A stretch of 64,000 bases of DNA, taken from NCBI GenBank assembly GCA_001414345.1, contig LLCB01000163.1, positions 1 through 64,000 of the forward strand, read 5' to 3'. The notes beneath the pieces are model-generated. The model was not told the origin of the DNA and did not search any database. It saw nothing but the letters and a program-made list of their open reading frames with translations. This DNA comes from Hymenoscyphus infarciens. Its lineage: Eukaryota > Ascomycota > Leotiomycetes > Helotiales > Helotiaceae. Each line of letters starts with the position of its first letter. The first letter of the stretch is position 1. Positions 37,060-48,977 of this stretch are shown one piece after another. A program made the translations under genes and the position numbers.

Positions 37060-37215
37060 GGGCTTAATTTTATATAGAGTATTAATAGATATTATAAATT
37101 AAGGTTCGTTAGTATTAAGATATATACTAGTATTAATACCTATACTCGATTTCTCTCTTAAAGCTATTATAGTATCTCGAATAATATAGTAGTATCTACT
37201 CTATAGTAATATAAT
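37060..37215 (+). pseudogene. fossil integrase-like DDE transposase domain
   Basis: Reading from 37078 in one frame gives 'SINRYYKLRFVSIKIYTSIN', then 'TYTRFL', a stop, and 'SYYSISNNIVVSTL'. This follows the pattern of fungal integrase-core transposases (a DG.xKL motif, an IDAYSR motif, then a VG.SN.T.VS segment). The catalytic-site Asp codons now read Asn, Gly reads Arg, Ala reads Thr and Trp positions read stop, all explained by G-to-A changes. The frame continues in pieces to about 38060 with repeated TAG/TAA codons. The family assignment rests on my memory of the motif and is inference; no protein can be made from it. Confidence 0.55.
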
Positions 37216-38932
37216 AATACTATAAGTAGCCTTAGAAAGATACTATACTATATACGATTAGATTAAGGATTAGAATCTCTAATAGTAGTAGACGCTTACT
37301 ATATACTTCGTTAATAATAAGCTATAGAAAGTAGTAGAGAGCTATACTAATTTTTAGACCTATATTAGTTTAGTACTTCTATAACTAACTAACGTATTAA
37401 AGCTTAGTAGAGATAGCTCGTAAAAGAGTCTCTGAATAAGTAGAAGATATACTTCTAAAACATCTATAAAAAGAGGTTGTTTTCTAAAAAGAGCCTCTCT
37501 AATATAATCGCTATATTATATATATATATTCCGATTATCTAGAAGAAGCTTTAAACGTTTATATATATATAGAATTACTATTATATTCGTACTAATACTA
37601 ATCAAGAGTATAAGATACTAGAAGTATTATAGACTAACTTTTACTATCCTAAGAGTAAAGAGCATCTAGTAGAGGATTATAGTATTAAGGTACCTGCTAA
37701 GAAGCTTACTAAGCTTTAGGAATTATATAAGGATTAGAATATTAATATATATTTGCCTTAGACAACCCTAGAATAGTATAAAATAAAATTATTAGTATAT
37801 AGATATATACTACTAATCGATAAGACAATATATACTAAAGAGAGAGAAACTTATACTATAGCGTACTTAGATTTAAGAGTGGAATTATTAGCATATATCT
37901 AAGAGAGTAATTTAGTAGGATTAGGCCTTTTAGGTAAGCTAGAGAGAGTATATAAGTAAGAGCTATATTCTAAGGTAGCTTAAGAATTAAAGAAAGCTAG
38001 AGAGGCTAATTAAGATGAATTTAGTATATACTTTAATAATGAAGATAGAAGCGATTAAGTAACGAACGTAGTACTAGATTATCTATATAATAGCAACTTC
38101 TTAGATAAGGAATTAGAGGAGTTAGATAACGAATTAGATAAGGATTTAAAGGAGTATATAACTAATAGGTATACCTCGTTAGTCGAAGATAATTTAAAAG
38201 GAGATTTAGAGATAGATATTAGTAAATAAATTTATATTTAATTAATCTATCTTAGAGGCTACTAATTTATTCTCAGGATTAGGCCTCCTCCTTTATAGAG
38301 CCCTTCTACTAATAGATAGTATTAAACGTCGTCGTTGTAGTAGAGGGCTCTAATAATTCTAATTCTAGGTTATCTACTAAAAGATAGTCTCTTAAGTCTA
38401 TTTAAAGAGTAAGGTTCTAAATCCTTAATCCTCTCTTTCTCTATTAGTAACCTCGTACTTAATATATATCTCTAGCTATAGTAGTAACTCTAGGATTATA
38501 GTATTATAATCTACTAACTAACTATAGACTCTATAATAGTCTATAATTGTAATTACCTACTAGCTAGAGTAAATAGAACGTTAATAAAGAGTAATATAAT
38601 AAAGGAAGTATATATTACTATCTATAAAAAGCATAGAGAGTTAGCTAATAGCGTTGCTTTCGCTATCTATAATTAATAAGTAAATAGATATACTAAACTA
38701 GGAATAAACCTATATCAAATACGAGCTAAGCCCTAAGCCTAAAATTCATATATTTTAAGTATAAAAAAAGGCTTAATATAACTCTAGAGAGAAATAGACA
38801 TGTTTATCAACTTTTAATTAAAATTAGAAGTAATTTATATAAGGTTATAAGTATAGTTATAGGTATATAATTCTCTAAGTACTTGAGAGAGGATTTTAGT
38901 AAAGTAAACCTACTAACTATAACCGTTAGTAC

Positions 38933-39188
38933 TAAGCCTAATTCGTAAATTACTTACTACTACTAATAAAAGTTAGTAATCTTAGACTCTTAAATCTTTA
39001 AAAAATCGTAATATTATAGGTTCTACGTCTATTAAGTTCTAGTTAGCTTTATAGACATAAATAATACTATTCTATACTTAAATTAAAGATAAAAGAATTA
39101 ATTTAGAATATTATGTTTTTAGGCTATTTTAAGTATATAGATTACTAACTTTTGTTAGTAGTAGTAAATAATTTATAAATTAGGCTTA
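38933..39188. mobile_element. nested 256-bp MITE with 50-bp inverted repeats
   Basis: The left arm begins CTAAGCCTAATTCGTAAATT and continues through 'acttactactactaataaaa' to 'gttagtaatct'. The right arm (39138-39188) is its reverse complement with about four to five differences, mainly transitions. The interior is AT-rich and non-coding. The terminus AATTAGGCTTAG recurs at about 41743 and, as AATTAGGGTTAG, at about 35918, so other ends of the same family lie in the host element. Confidence 0.75.
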
Positions 39189-41665
39189 GCGTCGATTACT
39201 TACCTTTAGAACCTCCTCGGTCCTTAGAGAAGGTTTCTAAGCTAGCCTTTAAGTAGTCGCTTAGATTAGAATATTCTTTAATCTAGCCTTACTTACGCCT
39301 ACTCCTATAAATACTTATAGAATAGTAAATAAAGTTCTAGCCTTTATAGGAGATAATATACTATATAACTAGTAATTATTTAATATATACTAGAATAGTA
39401 TATTAGAGCCTTACGAATAATACTAAAAGTGAGAAGCGAGGTATAGAAGGTCGTATAGTTTAAGTAGAATAGTTCTCTGATTTTCCTACTTTTATTCTAT
39501 TACTTTTACTTATACCTTTAGAAGCCCTACGTCTACTACCTTATAATACTAAAAACACGCTAGAATGTCTTAATATTAGTCTCTTAAATGCTTAGAAGTC
39601 TAGGCTTCTTATTCTAAGAGTTTAAAGCTTAAAGTATACTCTTATTACTTCTTAATAAACCTAGTAAGTACTCTAGAAAATTACATATCTACGCTTCTTT
39701 AAAGACTCTCTAATAATAAGATTAAGAACTGTCTATAAAAAGTAAAGGACTACTCTATAAAAGCTATAACATAAAGCTCTAATAGCTAAGAGAAGAAATA
39801 ATAGTTAATTATAGAGTCTAGAAGGAAGTAAGAGGCTACTATAGAACGTTCTACTACTAACTACTCTACTCTTATTATTAAGTAAAAGAAGAATAAATTA
39901 GCCGTAGCTAGAGAGTAAGCTATCTAGGAGGAAAAGGCTAAGGCTAGACAATCCTTCTTTATAAAGGCTTCTAGTAAGACTAAAATAATTAGAGCGAAAG
40001 TATATAAGAAGAGATTTATCTCTAATAAGAAAAAGGCTAAAAGTAAGTAGTACTCTTAAATTTAGTATATACTACTAATTAGTATAGACTCTTTAGCTCC
40101 TCTTTCTCTAACCTATAGAGCGCTAAAGCTTATCTCTATTATTAAAATCTATATTTAAGTAGCTCTATATATCTATATATATATAACAAGTACTAAGGAC
40201 TTCTCTACTACTAAGAGTATCTCTACAATTATATATACTTCTATAATATAATATAGTAAGATAGTTAGAGTATAAATTAATAACGACTTTCTATTTTAAG
40301 TACTTTACTTACTTACTAGTAATCTTAAGAATCTATTTAACTTTAAATTAGTACTCTAGAATATATAAGCTAAAAGGTTTACTATTAAGCTTTTAGAGGA
40401 TATCTACTATATAATCCCTACTCTTAGTAGGTAGGATTCTATTAATATACTACTCCTTACTAATATAGTAGAAGACGTCTTTCTAGCTATAAACGTTACT
40501 ATTAAGAAGAGGAAAGCTAAGTAATTAAGTACTATAGATTATAAGGAGGTAGATAACATATAAGCTCTTATATAATACTTTAATTTACTAAAAGGTCTTA
40601 CTAATAAAAAGTACTACGAAGTATACGTAGTATTTAATAGCTATACTAACAACGAGCTCTGATCTTCTAAAAAGAGGTAATCTATTACGCCCTTATAGGA
40701 TACCTAAGAGCTACTAATTCTACTTCTTTAACTCTTGATACCTATTAAGGTACTTAATAACGAGCTTATTATACTTAAAGATGACGCTTAAGATAGAGAG
40801 GGAGATACTAGGCCTATACTATTACTAGGGAATAGTACTAGTACTAGAGTAAGTATAATATTAGTAGATGATTTAGAATTAGATAATCTTTTAGAGATAT
40901 CTACAATTATTATCGCTTACCTAAGAGACTACTTCGCAATTATTACTGCTTATTTAGAAAAGGAAGATAATAGAGATAATAATTCTAAAGAGAGTTCTAG
41001 GAGTAATATAAGAAGTAAGGATATAGATATAGATATAGATATAAAGGAGGATACTAATAGTAAAGGAGTATTAACTCTAGGCTTATACTTACTATTGCCT
41101 CTTATAGAGGATAAGGAGAAGGAGAGCTTAATAATATCTACTAAGTTAAATACGCTAGAGAGAGTAGATAAAGTAGTATAATAATAGGTAGATATAGATA
41201 AGTAAATTATAAGAGATCTTAATACTTAATTATATATAGATATTAATACTACTATTACTAAAGATAGGCTTGAATTAATTAATAAGAAAGAGTAATTAAA
41301 ACTCGATTAAGAGCTTAATAAAAGAGTCTCTAATTCGCTCTTACCTACTCCTCTTATACCTACGAATACGCTAGTAAGTAAAATAATATCTACTACTATG
41401 ATTGCTTTTATAAATAGCCTTAATTTAAAGAGAAAGAGAGAAGATACTCTCTCTTAAATAACCTTTACTAATCAACTCCCTTATACTACTAAAAAGGTTA
41501 GAATTATATATAATAAGTATAATAAGAAGAGAGATAAGAAGTAAGAGTATATAGTAGTAGATACTTTAGGTATAAATACTAAGAAGATTATTTATAATAT
41601 CTTAATTTTATTACTACTTTTTAGTTACTTTTTACTACCTTTACTCTTCTTTTACCCTTTTTACT

Positions 41666-41755
41666 AAAGTGCTTAAATAATTATAATTTAAGATTATTTA
41701 AGTACTTTAAGTACTACTTTACTAATTGTATACTAATTACCTAATTAGGCTTAGC
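41666..41755. repeat. direct repeat, right copy (pairs with 35845-35932)
   Basis: Same palindrome and trailing segment as the left copy, with mostly C/T and A/G differences. It could be a terminus of a second nested element sharing the AATTAGGCTTAGCGTC end with the MITE at 38933-39188. Confidence 0.6.
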
Positions 41756-42599
41756 GTCTCTTGCTCTTAGGTTGAATTATATCTATACTTATAGTATTAA
41801 AAGTCTTAATTATCTCTTTTCCTCTCTTATTTATTAAGTACTTATATAACGTTATTATTTATACTAAGTATATATATTACTTTTAATAATTTATAATATT
41901 TTAGATAATAGATTTAAAGTTATATTATACTTATATTTAGTATAGTACTAGGTAGTATATATTAATAGAGAGTAAGCAGCGAGCGATTATAATACGTATA
42001 TATTTAATAGATATATATATACTATATTACCTTCTACTTTCTACTCTTACTTATACTTAAATTTTGCGATTTAAGCTTTATGATTTAAGTATTATAAATT
42101 ATAAATACTCTTACTTTAAGCTTTAAGATTACTAATTTAAGTATTTCGATTTATGTTTAAATAGCTTCTAAAAAATCTACGTTTATTAATTTACAATTTG
42201 CGATTTATAATTTAGCTCTAAAGGGCTATATACTTAGAAATCTAAGCTTTACGATTTACAATTTACGATTTGCGATTTACGATTTACGATTTAGTCGATT
42301 CTGACTTTTGGTACGTACGGGATGCCGTACTTGGTGGATCGTGTGTCGTCAAAGTGCACTTATGTAAAAAGCTTCCCCCCAGAAAGAGATAAATCACAAG
42401 AGAGACTCCGTAAATGAGACGTGGAAGGGGATGAGAAAGTTTTCGTGGAGCCGTCTTTCAAAGATGGATTCTACGAGTACGTATCAAGAAATGAGTAAGG
42501 TTTAAAAAAAGCACCACATAATCGATATATATATATATATATGTTGGGGGAAATATTCCAGTTGTGAGTGATGGGTTCGCGGTTAAGACGAGGATATAA

Positions 42600-42765
42600 A
42601 TAACTAATTGTTCTACCTCAAGTGTTAATCCAGATAGTTTAGGCTTGCTTGTTCCAAGTTTTTATTAAATTGCCCTATAAAGTTGCAACAACGAGGGCTA
42701 GGTATGTAGGCAAGTACGAACCTGATGTATTTACCACCCACTTCCAATGTCCATCGCGAAATGGG
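42600..42765 (+). repeat. dispersed repeat, copy 5 (diverged)
   Basis: Contains TAATTGTTCTACCTC, then AAATTGCCCTATAAAGTTGC, AACAACGAGGGC, AGGCAAGTACGAACC and TCCAATGTCCATCGCGA. It aligns with copies 2 and 4. Confidence 0.55.
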
Positions 42766-42911
42766 ATTCAAGAAACCTAGAAGCTTGAAAAGGGGTAAGC
42801 GAGTTCAAGGGCCCCATTTATTTGATTTTGAGTAAATTCCCACCAAGGATTGACTCCAAAAGATCTCATATCTAGGCAAATTCTATCAGAGTTGAGGTCT
42901 AATGTACAAGC

Positions 42912-44011
42912 TCAAAGTTTGCTTCGTGGTACGATGAGTGCCGATGCTGCATTAATTGTGTCCTCAGCCTCCTTCTCAATCCTCTTGACAAGTTCATCAC
43001 ACGTTGGGATATCATGTATAAGACCAATGACTTGACCCGCAGTCCACACCTATTGAATATTAGCAGATGACGATATAATCTTGCAAGTGGTTACGTACGC
43101 CGAAATCCACATCTCCGTTGATGAAGACTTCTCTTCCTCTCTTCCCGCTCACATAAGGAGCAACTTCCTCAAACTTTCCGGTGGAACTCTCTCTTTCAAT
43201 CTTTGCAGCTTCTTTCGAAACCTTATTCTTATACAGTCGACTTGTGTTTCTCCATCTTCTCAACACAAGCTCTGTATCGGTTTCCTGTGCTCGGACAATC
43301 TCTTCCTTGATATTGATATGAATAGGTGCTTCCACTGTACACATAAAACGTGTGCCCATATTGATACCCTCAGCCCCCAAGCTCAGTGCAGCAGCAAGTC
43401 CTTGCCCATCTGCAAACCCACCGGAAGCAATAAAAGGAACCTTAAGCGCTTGTCTCGCCCTACTGAGTAGGATGAAATTCGTGATATCCGATTCTCCCAC
43501 ATGCCCGGCACATTCAAAACCATCTATGCTCAAGAAATCCACGCCCAAGTTAATGGCACTCTGTGCGTGTCTGATAGTTGTACACTTATGGAGGATGATA
43601 ATCCCCACTTCCTTCAATTTCTTGATCACCGGCCCGGGGCTATTTCCCGCTGTTTCCACGACTTTGATTCCCTCGTCGATGGCCACTTGTGCGTATGCTC
43701 CGTAATCTGGAGGTGTCATAGCAGGGAGGAGAGTGATGTTCACTCCGAAGGGCTTGGTGGTCATGGTTTTGCATCTTCGGATCTCTTTTCGTAGGTCTTC
43801 GGGGGTAGGTTGGGTGAGGGCTGTGAGTATACCGAGTCCACCTGCGTTGCTGACGGCGGAGGCTAGTTCTGCGTAGCCTACCCATTGCATGCCACCTTGA
43901 ACTACGGGGACTGTAGTTGGTGAAGTTAGCAAAAGAACATCATGGTGTGTGGGAAAGAAATTGCTTGCTTCGGATCCCCAATGCCCGGGTCAGCTTGGTG
44001 TTGAAGGGCAT
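42912..44011 (-). CDS. nitronate monooxygenase (2-nitropropane dioxygenase family)
   Basis: An FMN-dependent TIM-barrel enzyme that oxidises alkyl nitronates such as propionate 3-nitronate, a plant or fungal toxin. Three exons: 44011-43969, 43910-43099 and 43049-42912. Total is 993 nt, giving 330 aa, near the family norm of about 350. Intron 1 (43968-43911) has a GC donor (GCAAGC) with a normal CTAAC branch and CAG acceptor. The join restores the N-terminal signature ALGIR-IPVVQGGMQWVGYAE. Intron 2 (49 nt) is GT..AG and restores VDFG-VWTAGQVIGLI. Motifs: QGGM flavin-binding loop near residue 19, the catalytic-base region FECAGHVGE with His about 151, and the FMN-phosphate loop ASGGFADGQGL near 177. 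No targeting signal is obvious, so it is probably cytosolic. No cluster partners are adjacent. Confidence 0.93.
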
Positions 44012-46668
44012 ATTGAGTGGTTTCGGGGGGGTTAAAAGAGCGAGAAAGGAGACTGGAAGGAGACTGTAAGAAGGTGGGAAAGAGAAAGTCGACTCGTCTA
44101 TTCTATGGAGTTATTCCCAAGTGGTTTCGCAACTGTCTAGGTGATTGTTTATTAGGAAGTGAATGGACGAGTTTCGCGGGGACGATTCCTAGACGAGATG
44201 CCTCGGTACCGACATCCCTTGCCCAGACCCGCTTCATCCGAAGCCAGGCCGATGCTTGTGAAAAAGGTGTTTACTCCTCAAAATCATTAACTTAAACCGT
44301 CTTGACCTTCTGTTTCTTGCCTTGCTCTCTTAATACTTGCCTGCTTTTTGCTTTATCCTGTTCTTCGAATCGTAAACTGTATAGTACCGCGTTCCTGTGT
44401 TAAACGCCTTGAGGGTGGTTGAGGAAAGTTCCAAGACGCTCTCATCTTGTCAACACCAGGGAATTTTCATTCCAGTATCTTTGGAATTACTTTCCACCTA
44501 CTTCTCCTGCAAGGACCTAATTTATGCGTTTGCTTGTACCTTGGTAACCATCGTGGAATTGTCGATCATCACGTGGGATATATATTCCCTTTGACATGAA
44601 ATCGGGTCTCAATGCCTTGATAACGGCCCAACTTCAAATCAAGATGCAACTCTTCCTGCAACTTACGCAATACCCGCTCCCCCGGATATGCCGTTCCATA
44701 ATCCGAATAGCAACCCCCAAAAACGGCTTCGATCACTTGCATATCCGTCCGTCGTCCCACGACCGGCTCACCTGTCCTCCCCCCGTTTGAAGACTTGGTA
44801 CGACTTCATTTTTCGGGCAGCAATGCTCTATCGATGCGCTGGACAGGCAAGGCTAGTTACTTGGGACAACCACGAGTCTGAGAATACGACTTGGCCGGCT
44901 CTCCAGCTGCCACGCACTCGAAAGCATCGTATCCTTTGGGAATTGTACCGTTCCATCTCATTGGATCTGTGTATCTTTAGCACTCACTGACAAGAATTAT
45001 CTCCTTGGATCCCTTTAGGCTTTGGTCTTCGGGCCACTTTGAGCTCTCGTGGATATCCGAGTCGGGCATCATGGAGGCGTGAGAGGATCCGAAGGATGCG
45101 GAAGAAGCTATCTGTTTGCCAATCCAATTACCAATTACCAGGCTGTCTTTCTATTTGATGCTGGCTGAATATCATGGGAGGGAATATCAGTCCACCTTAG
45201 CAAACAAACACTCGTCGCTTGGACGTCGTTGATAACTGTCACTTTTTTTCCCTTCTGCTCTTCGACATTTGTACCATTCTGTCGGGTCCATCAACTCTGT
45301 TTGCTACCATCGCCAAGGCGGTGAGGCATCCCAGAGGTCACGATGTTGTTCCAGCCTCCAACTTCAAGAGAAAGACGCAGGTCGCAGGGCTGGAGAGTGA
45401 CCTCATACAGTGTGGACTTTATGCCCATTCAAGGGTTTCTCCGCGTTACCAGGAAGTATTGGCTCGAATCAAGGAGCTTCCAGGAAAGTTGCTACTCGCT
45501 TATGGTTCGTCGAATGAAAGTAGCCTCCCGCTCTGCGGTGTAGCTTCATCGGCGTCTCGGACGTCGAGGACCAGATGGTCCTTTGCACTGCAGTTTGCAA
45601 GATTCAGGTCCAACCTATCGTGTTGCGCAATGTGAGATTTGATCAGCGGTCAGGATTTTGTTATTGGATCCAGATGCCTAGCTATCAACTTTAGCGTTTG
45701 TCTCCGCGCACACAGTGGTGGTTTGGAGATGTCAGGGATCTGCAAAGGATTTTTGATTCTTCCAGAAAAGCAACGAAACACCACACCAAAAAGCGTGAGA
45801 AAACCAGCTACTCTCAAGAGGGCAATGCCATCCCACCAAATCCCACCACAATCCCCCAAGTTTCTAACTAACCCCAGCAACAAAGCACCGTGCAGCGCAG
45901 ACTCCGCGTAGTCTAGTCTGTGACCTGGTATTTTTGGTACCTCTTGTCTCTTCCCCGTGCTACTTGCATCTCCCTGCAGCGGATTGGACCAAGGCTGGTC
46001 AAAGGATTCCCATCGGTTTTATTGGGCTAATTATTGCAAACGTCTACATCCACTTTCCCTATCAATTCTCCCCCAAAATGCCCCCCCCCCCTCGATACCT
46101 TGCTCATGCTCCCCACCTGCCCAACTCACTTCAACCCTCCTTTTTCCCATTTTTCCAATATCCCCCATGCCTCATGACGACGGCTAACTGTAACAGGCTG
46201 GCTGAGTCTGCAGCGTTGGCGTGTCTCAAGCCCCATATTGCTTTTTGTACTGTTGCCGAAGTCAGTTGGTACTGTAGCACATGGGTTGTGGTCTGCCCTC
46301 GCTGGAGACAACACACACGCCCCCGACATTATCTTTTTCGGGTGATCGACGTTACTTCTTCGAAATGCATATCTCCATCTGTTTAGACGCATCATGCCGA
46401 AACAGTCTTAAGTCTAGCTGCCTGCCGTGTTGCATGGGGGAGATGCAGGCTTTTGCTCTTCCCCTCTTGATAGCTTGTCTGCCACCTCACTCTCCTTCCT
46501 TCTCCAAACCAAAGACCGATATATCTACCTATAAGAAGTCCATCAAGGAACCACTTCCTGCAAAGCATAACGCCGTTTCCGGTACTCAACTCTCCACTAT
46601 CACTCCTCCACAATTGTTAGCTGTACATCAGCCCACTTGCAAGTTGCAGCTTTGATCGATCGACAAAT
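44012..46668. other. intergenic, nothing recognised
   Basis: About 2.7 kb between the divergent NMO and dsRBD-like genes. Several frames of 60-150 codons exist on both strands, but they overlap, show no domain and have no exon partner. Promoters of both genes must lie at its edges. Confidence 0.4.
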
Positions 46669-47058
46669 ATGGGATATCCAAGCAACTACAACAACAAACC
46701 CCAATCATGGCAAGAGAAGCTCGAAGGTAAGTATGGATTTCCCCCGATCAATTGCTCTACTAAAGCAAACTCAGAGCGATGCCGCGAAACTCAATGCCAT
46801 CCTCCAGTCTTCCAAATTGTCTCGGATAGACGAGGTGCGTAGCACTTGTGCCATGAAATTCAACATGCTGATGGCAGAACAGGTGGGCGAACGGCTTGGT
46901 CCAGCACCGTCACGGTCCAAGGACAGGAAATTTCGGCACGATATTGGTATGATGGAGAGTACGTCAACAACGCCAGAGAGGATGCCGCCGAAGTTGCTTT
47001 GCAAAAATTGCAAAAGTCATCACCCACCTCGCCCTCTGGAAGCAGCTCGAGATGGTAG
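46669..47058 (+). CDS. small double-stranded RNA-binding-like protein (97 aa)
   Basis: Three exons: 46669-46726, 46775-46834 and 46883-47058. Both introns are exactly 48 nt (GTAAGT...CAG and GTGCGT...CAG). Total is 294 nt, in phase. The product starts MGYPSNYNNKPQSWQEKLE, continues with 'PPVFQIVSDRRGGRTAWSS' and 'TVTVQGQEISARYWYDGEYV' and ends 'NNAREDAAEVALQKLQ' plus a Ser-rich tail. The pattern is that of a dsRBD: N-terminal helix, F.I..D..GGRTAWS strands, then a C-terminal helix with the A(R/K).DAAE.AL signature. It is a single-domain protein; RNA binding is inferred from the fold signature, not shown. The choice of splice sites is strongly supported because each join restores a family motif. 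Confidence 0.82.
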
Positions 47059-47777
47059 AACACCAACAACAGAAAGGGAGGGGAGTTTCCTCTGCGAAGA
47101 GGAAGAATACACAAGTCAAGCTGACCTGTAGGATATTTTGGCAATGGATAGAAAGGAACCACCAAGGAACGGGGCTGCATAATTTGGCGCAATTTGAATT
47201 TGGAATTCAGGCGGCGTCAGGTTTTGCTATCAAATGGTTATCACAGGACAGCGAAGGGTGCTGGAGTTGGAATATCGACAGATACGAACAAGGTTTTGTT
47301 TTTGGGAGGGTCTTCTTGAAAAATTGGTGGAAAAAGAAAACAAACGATCTGAATGTGTTTTTTGAAAATCTGTCCCAGTTGGTCAGGTATGGTTCCGCAT
47401 GGACTTTCTGGGTACAGGCACTTACTGTCGTTCATTCGAGGGGAATTCGGTTCATGGTTATTTTCTTGTCTCGGACATGATGCTGAAACGTTGCTCAGAT
47501 GATTAAAATAGTTTGGTACCGGTAGAAACAAAAATATAGTTATGTAGTCAGAATGAGAGAGGGAGGTCATACAAGAAAAGATCCAAGCTCCCGGGTTTTT
47601 GTGATCAGCAGCAGCGATCTTCCCTGAAACCCCTGTGAGATTTTGCCTTTCGAACTCTCGTGACGGTGAGCGAACAGGAACCTCATATGTGCCTAAGGCA
47701 TCAACTCCGGGAGCTTGAATTTTATATCCGTCCAGAGTTGATCGCAGTCGGGTCGTCAACACCCCATACCACCCAAC
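47059..47777. other. intergenic, upstream of mitochondrial uS7 gene
   Basis: About 720 nt with no supportable gene. It holds the 3' region of the dsRBD-like gene and the promoter of the ribosomal protein gene. A minus-strand frame (47801-47241) overlaps both but has no recognisable domain. Confidence 0.4.
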
Positions 47778-48977
47778 ATGCCTCCAAGATTGAATTTCCA
47801 CACGGCCGCAAGGTCACTGACCATCCGATCACGACCCTCGATCACGACGTACCAACCACGAATCGTACATGTCGTCTCACGAAGGGGGTTCGCGGAGGAG
47901 AAGCAGCAGCCTTCGGGTCCCAATCAAGATATCCTTCCGGGTGTCAATGAAGAAGCTAGAGATATGGGGGATATAACGGGAGGAACGAAACCAGATATCG
48001 AGCAAGGAACTCCTGTTCAAGATGTTTGTCTCTCCATCCATCTCAATTGCACAATTCCTCCGACTTCGAAATCAATGACATCACCCTACTTCTCCACACG
48101 GTTTCCCTCAAGCAAGACTAACACATGGAATTAGATACTAAAACGCGACCCCGAAGCCCTAAAGAAAGCCCCAGCAGTCATCAAAGACGAAATAAATTCC
48201 GAGAAGAAGGCCGCAGATGTGGAAAACACCACCTTCGGCAATTTACTGGCGCTAGGAGAGTTGGAGAAGGCTTCGAATGGAGAGTTGCTAGGACATAAAT
48301 TTGGATTACCGGATTTGCCATTGCCCAAGGATGGGAATTTGCATTATCGGTATGATCCAGTCGTGGATCAGGTTACGAATCTGTTGATGGTTCATGGAAA
48401 GTTGAGTGTTGCGCAACGGGTACGTTGTTTCTCTTTTCCACTGGGCAAATTGGGAGGGGAGGTTGTCTTTTGGGAATGATTTGGGTATATTTGAAGAATG
48501 ATCTGCTAACAAGAGAACCAACAGAATATGGCCTATATCCTAAACCACCTCCGCACCTCCCCCCCACCAACACCCAACCCCCTCCGACCTCTCCTCCCCG
48601 GCTCACCACCCGCCTCCCACCTCCCCCTCAACCCCATCCTATACCTCACCCTAGCAATCGACAGCATCGCGCCCCTCCTACGAATCCGCTCCCAAAAAGG
48701 CGCCGCAGGAGGAGGAGCCGCGCTTCAAATCCCCGTCCCCCTTGGACTCCGCCAGCGAAGAAGAACCGCAATTCAATGGATCTTGGATTCCGCCAATAAG
48801 AAACAGAGTCGGGCGAGTGGGAAGTTTCAATTTGCGCAGAGGTTTGCGGAGGAGGTTGTTAGTGTTGTGGAGGGACGGAGTAGTGTTTGGGAGAAGAGGG
48901 GTTTGGTGCATAAGACGGGTACGAGTGCTAGAGCCAATTTGATGTTTGGACAGAGGAGGAAGAGAATTGGTTACTAA
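47778..48977 (+). CDS. RSM7: mitochondrial small-subunit ribosomal protein uS7m
   Basis: Binds the 3' domain of mitochondrial small-subunit rRNA and helps nucleate assembly of the head. Three exons: 47778-48023, 48135-48419 and 48525-48977. Introns are 111 and 105 nt (GTTTGT donor in the first, GTACGT in the second, with a CTAAC branch). Total is 984 nt, giving 327 aa. The N-terminal 60 residues are Arg/Ser-rich and free of acidic residues at the start (MPPRLNFHTAARSLTIRSR), a typical matrix-targeting sequence. The S7 core runs from about residue 135: 'DPVVDQVTNLLMVHGKLSVA', then 'NMAYILNHLRTSP', 'PLNPILYLTLAIDSIAPLLR', 'IPVPLGLRQRRRTAIQWILD' and 'FAQRFAEEVVSVVEGRSSVW'. The end (TSARANLMFGQRRKRIGY) is the usual basic tail. 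Gene identity is firm. Confidence 0.93.

Larger units (their letters stand above)
35423..42335. mobile_element. 6.9-kb RIP-inactivated DNA transposon with TIRs and target duplication
   Basis: Element body 35430-42328 (6899 bp). The left end AGGGCGTCCCGTACATACCA and the inverted right end (reverse complement ACGGCATCCCGTACGTACCA) form terminal inverted repeats. The arms continue into 'aaaagtcrga' and arrays of AAATCGC/AAATCGT heptamers, and remain alignable for about 200 bp through 'agccctttagagctaaatcg' and the 'acgtagattttttaga' segment. Identical 7-bp ACTTGGT sequences flank the element at 35423-35429 and 42329-42335, a probable target-site duplication. The interior is extremely AT- and TA-rich with no open frame, as after RIP. 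Within it lie a fossil integrase-like domain, a nested MITE and an internal tandem duplication, each listed separately. Confidence 0.85.

Noticed and set aside
39840..40060. pogo/Fot1-like transposase C-terminus in the large element
   Set aside because: A lysine- and alanine-rich stretch is suggestive, but no catalytic part of such a transposase could be read and the similarity may come from composition.
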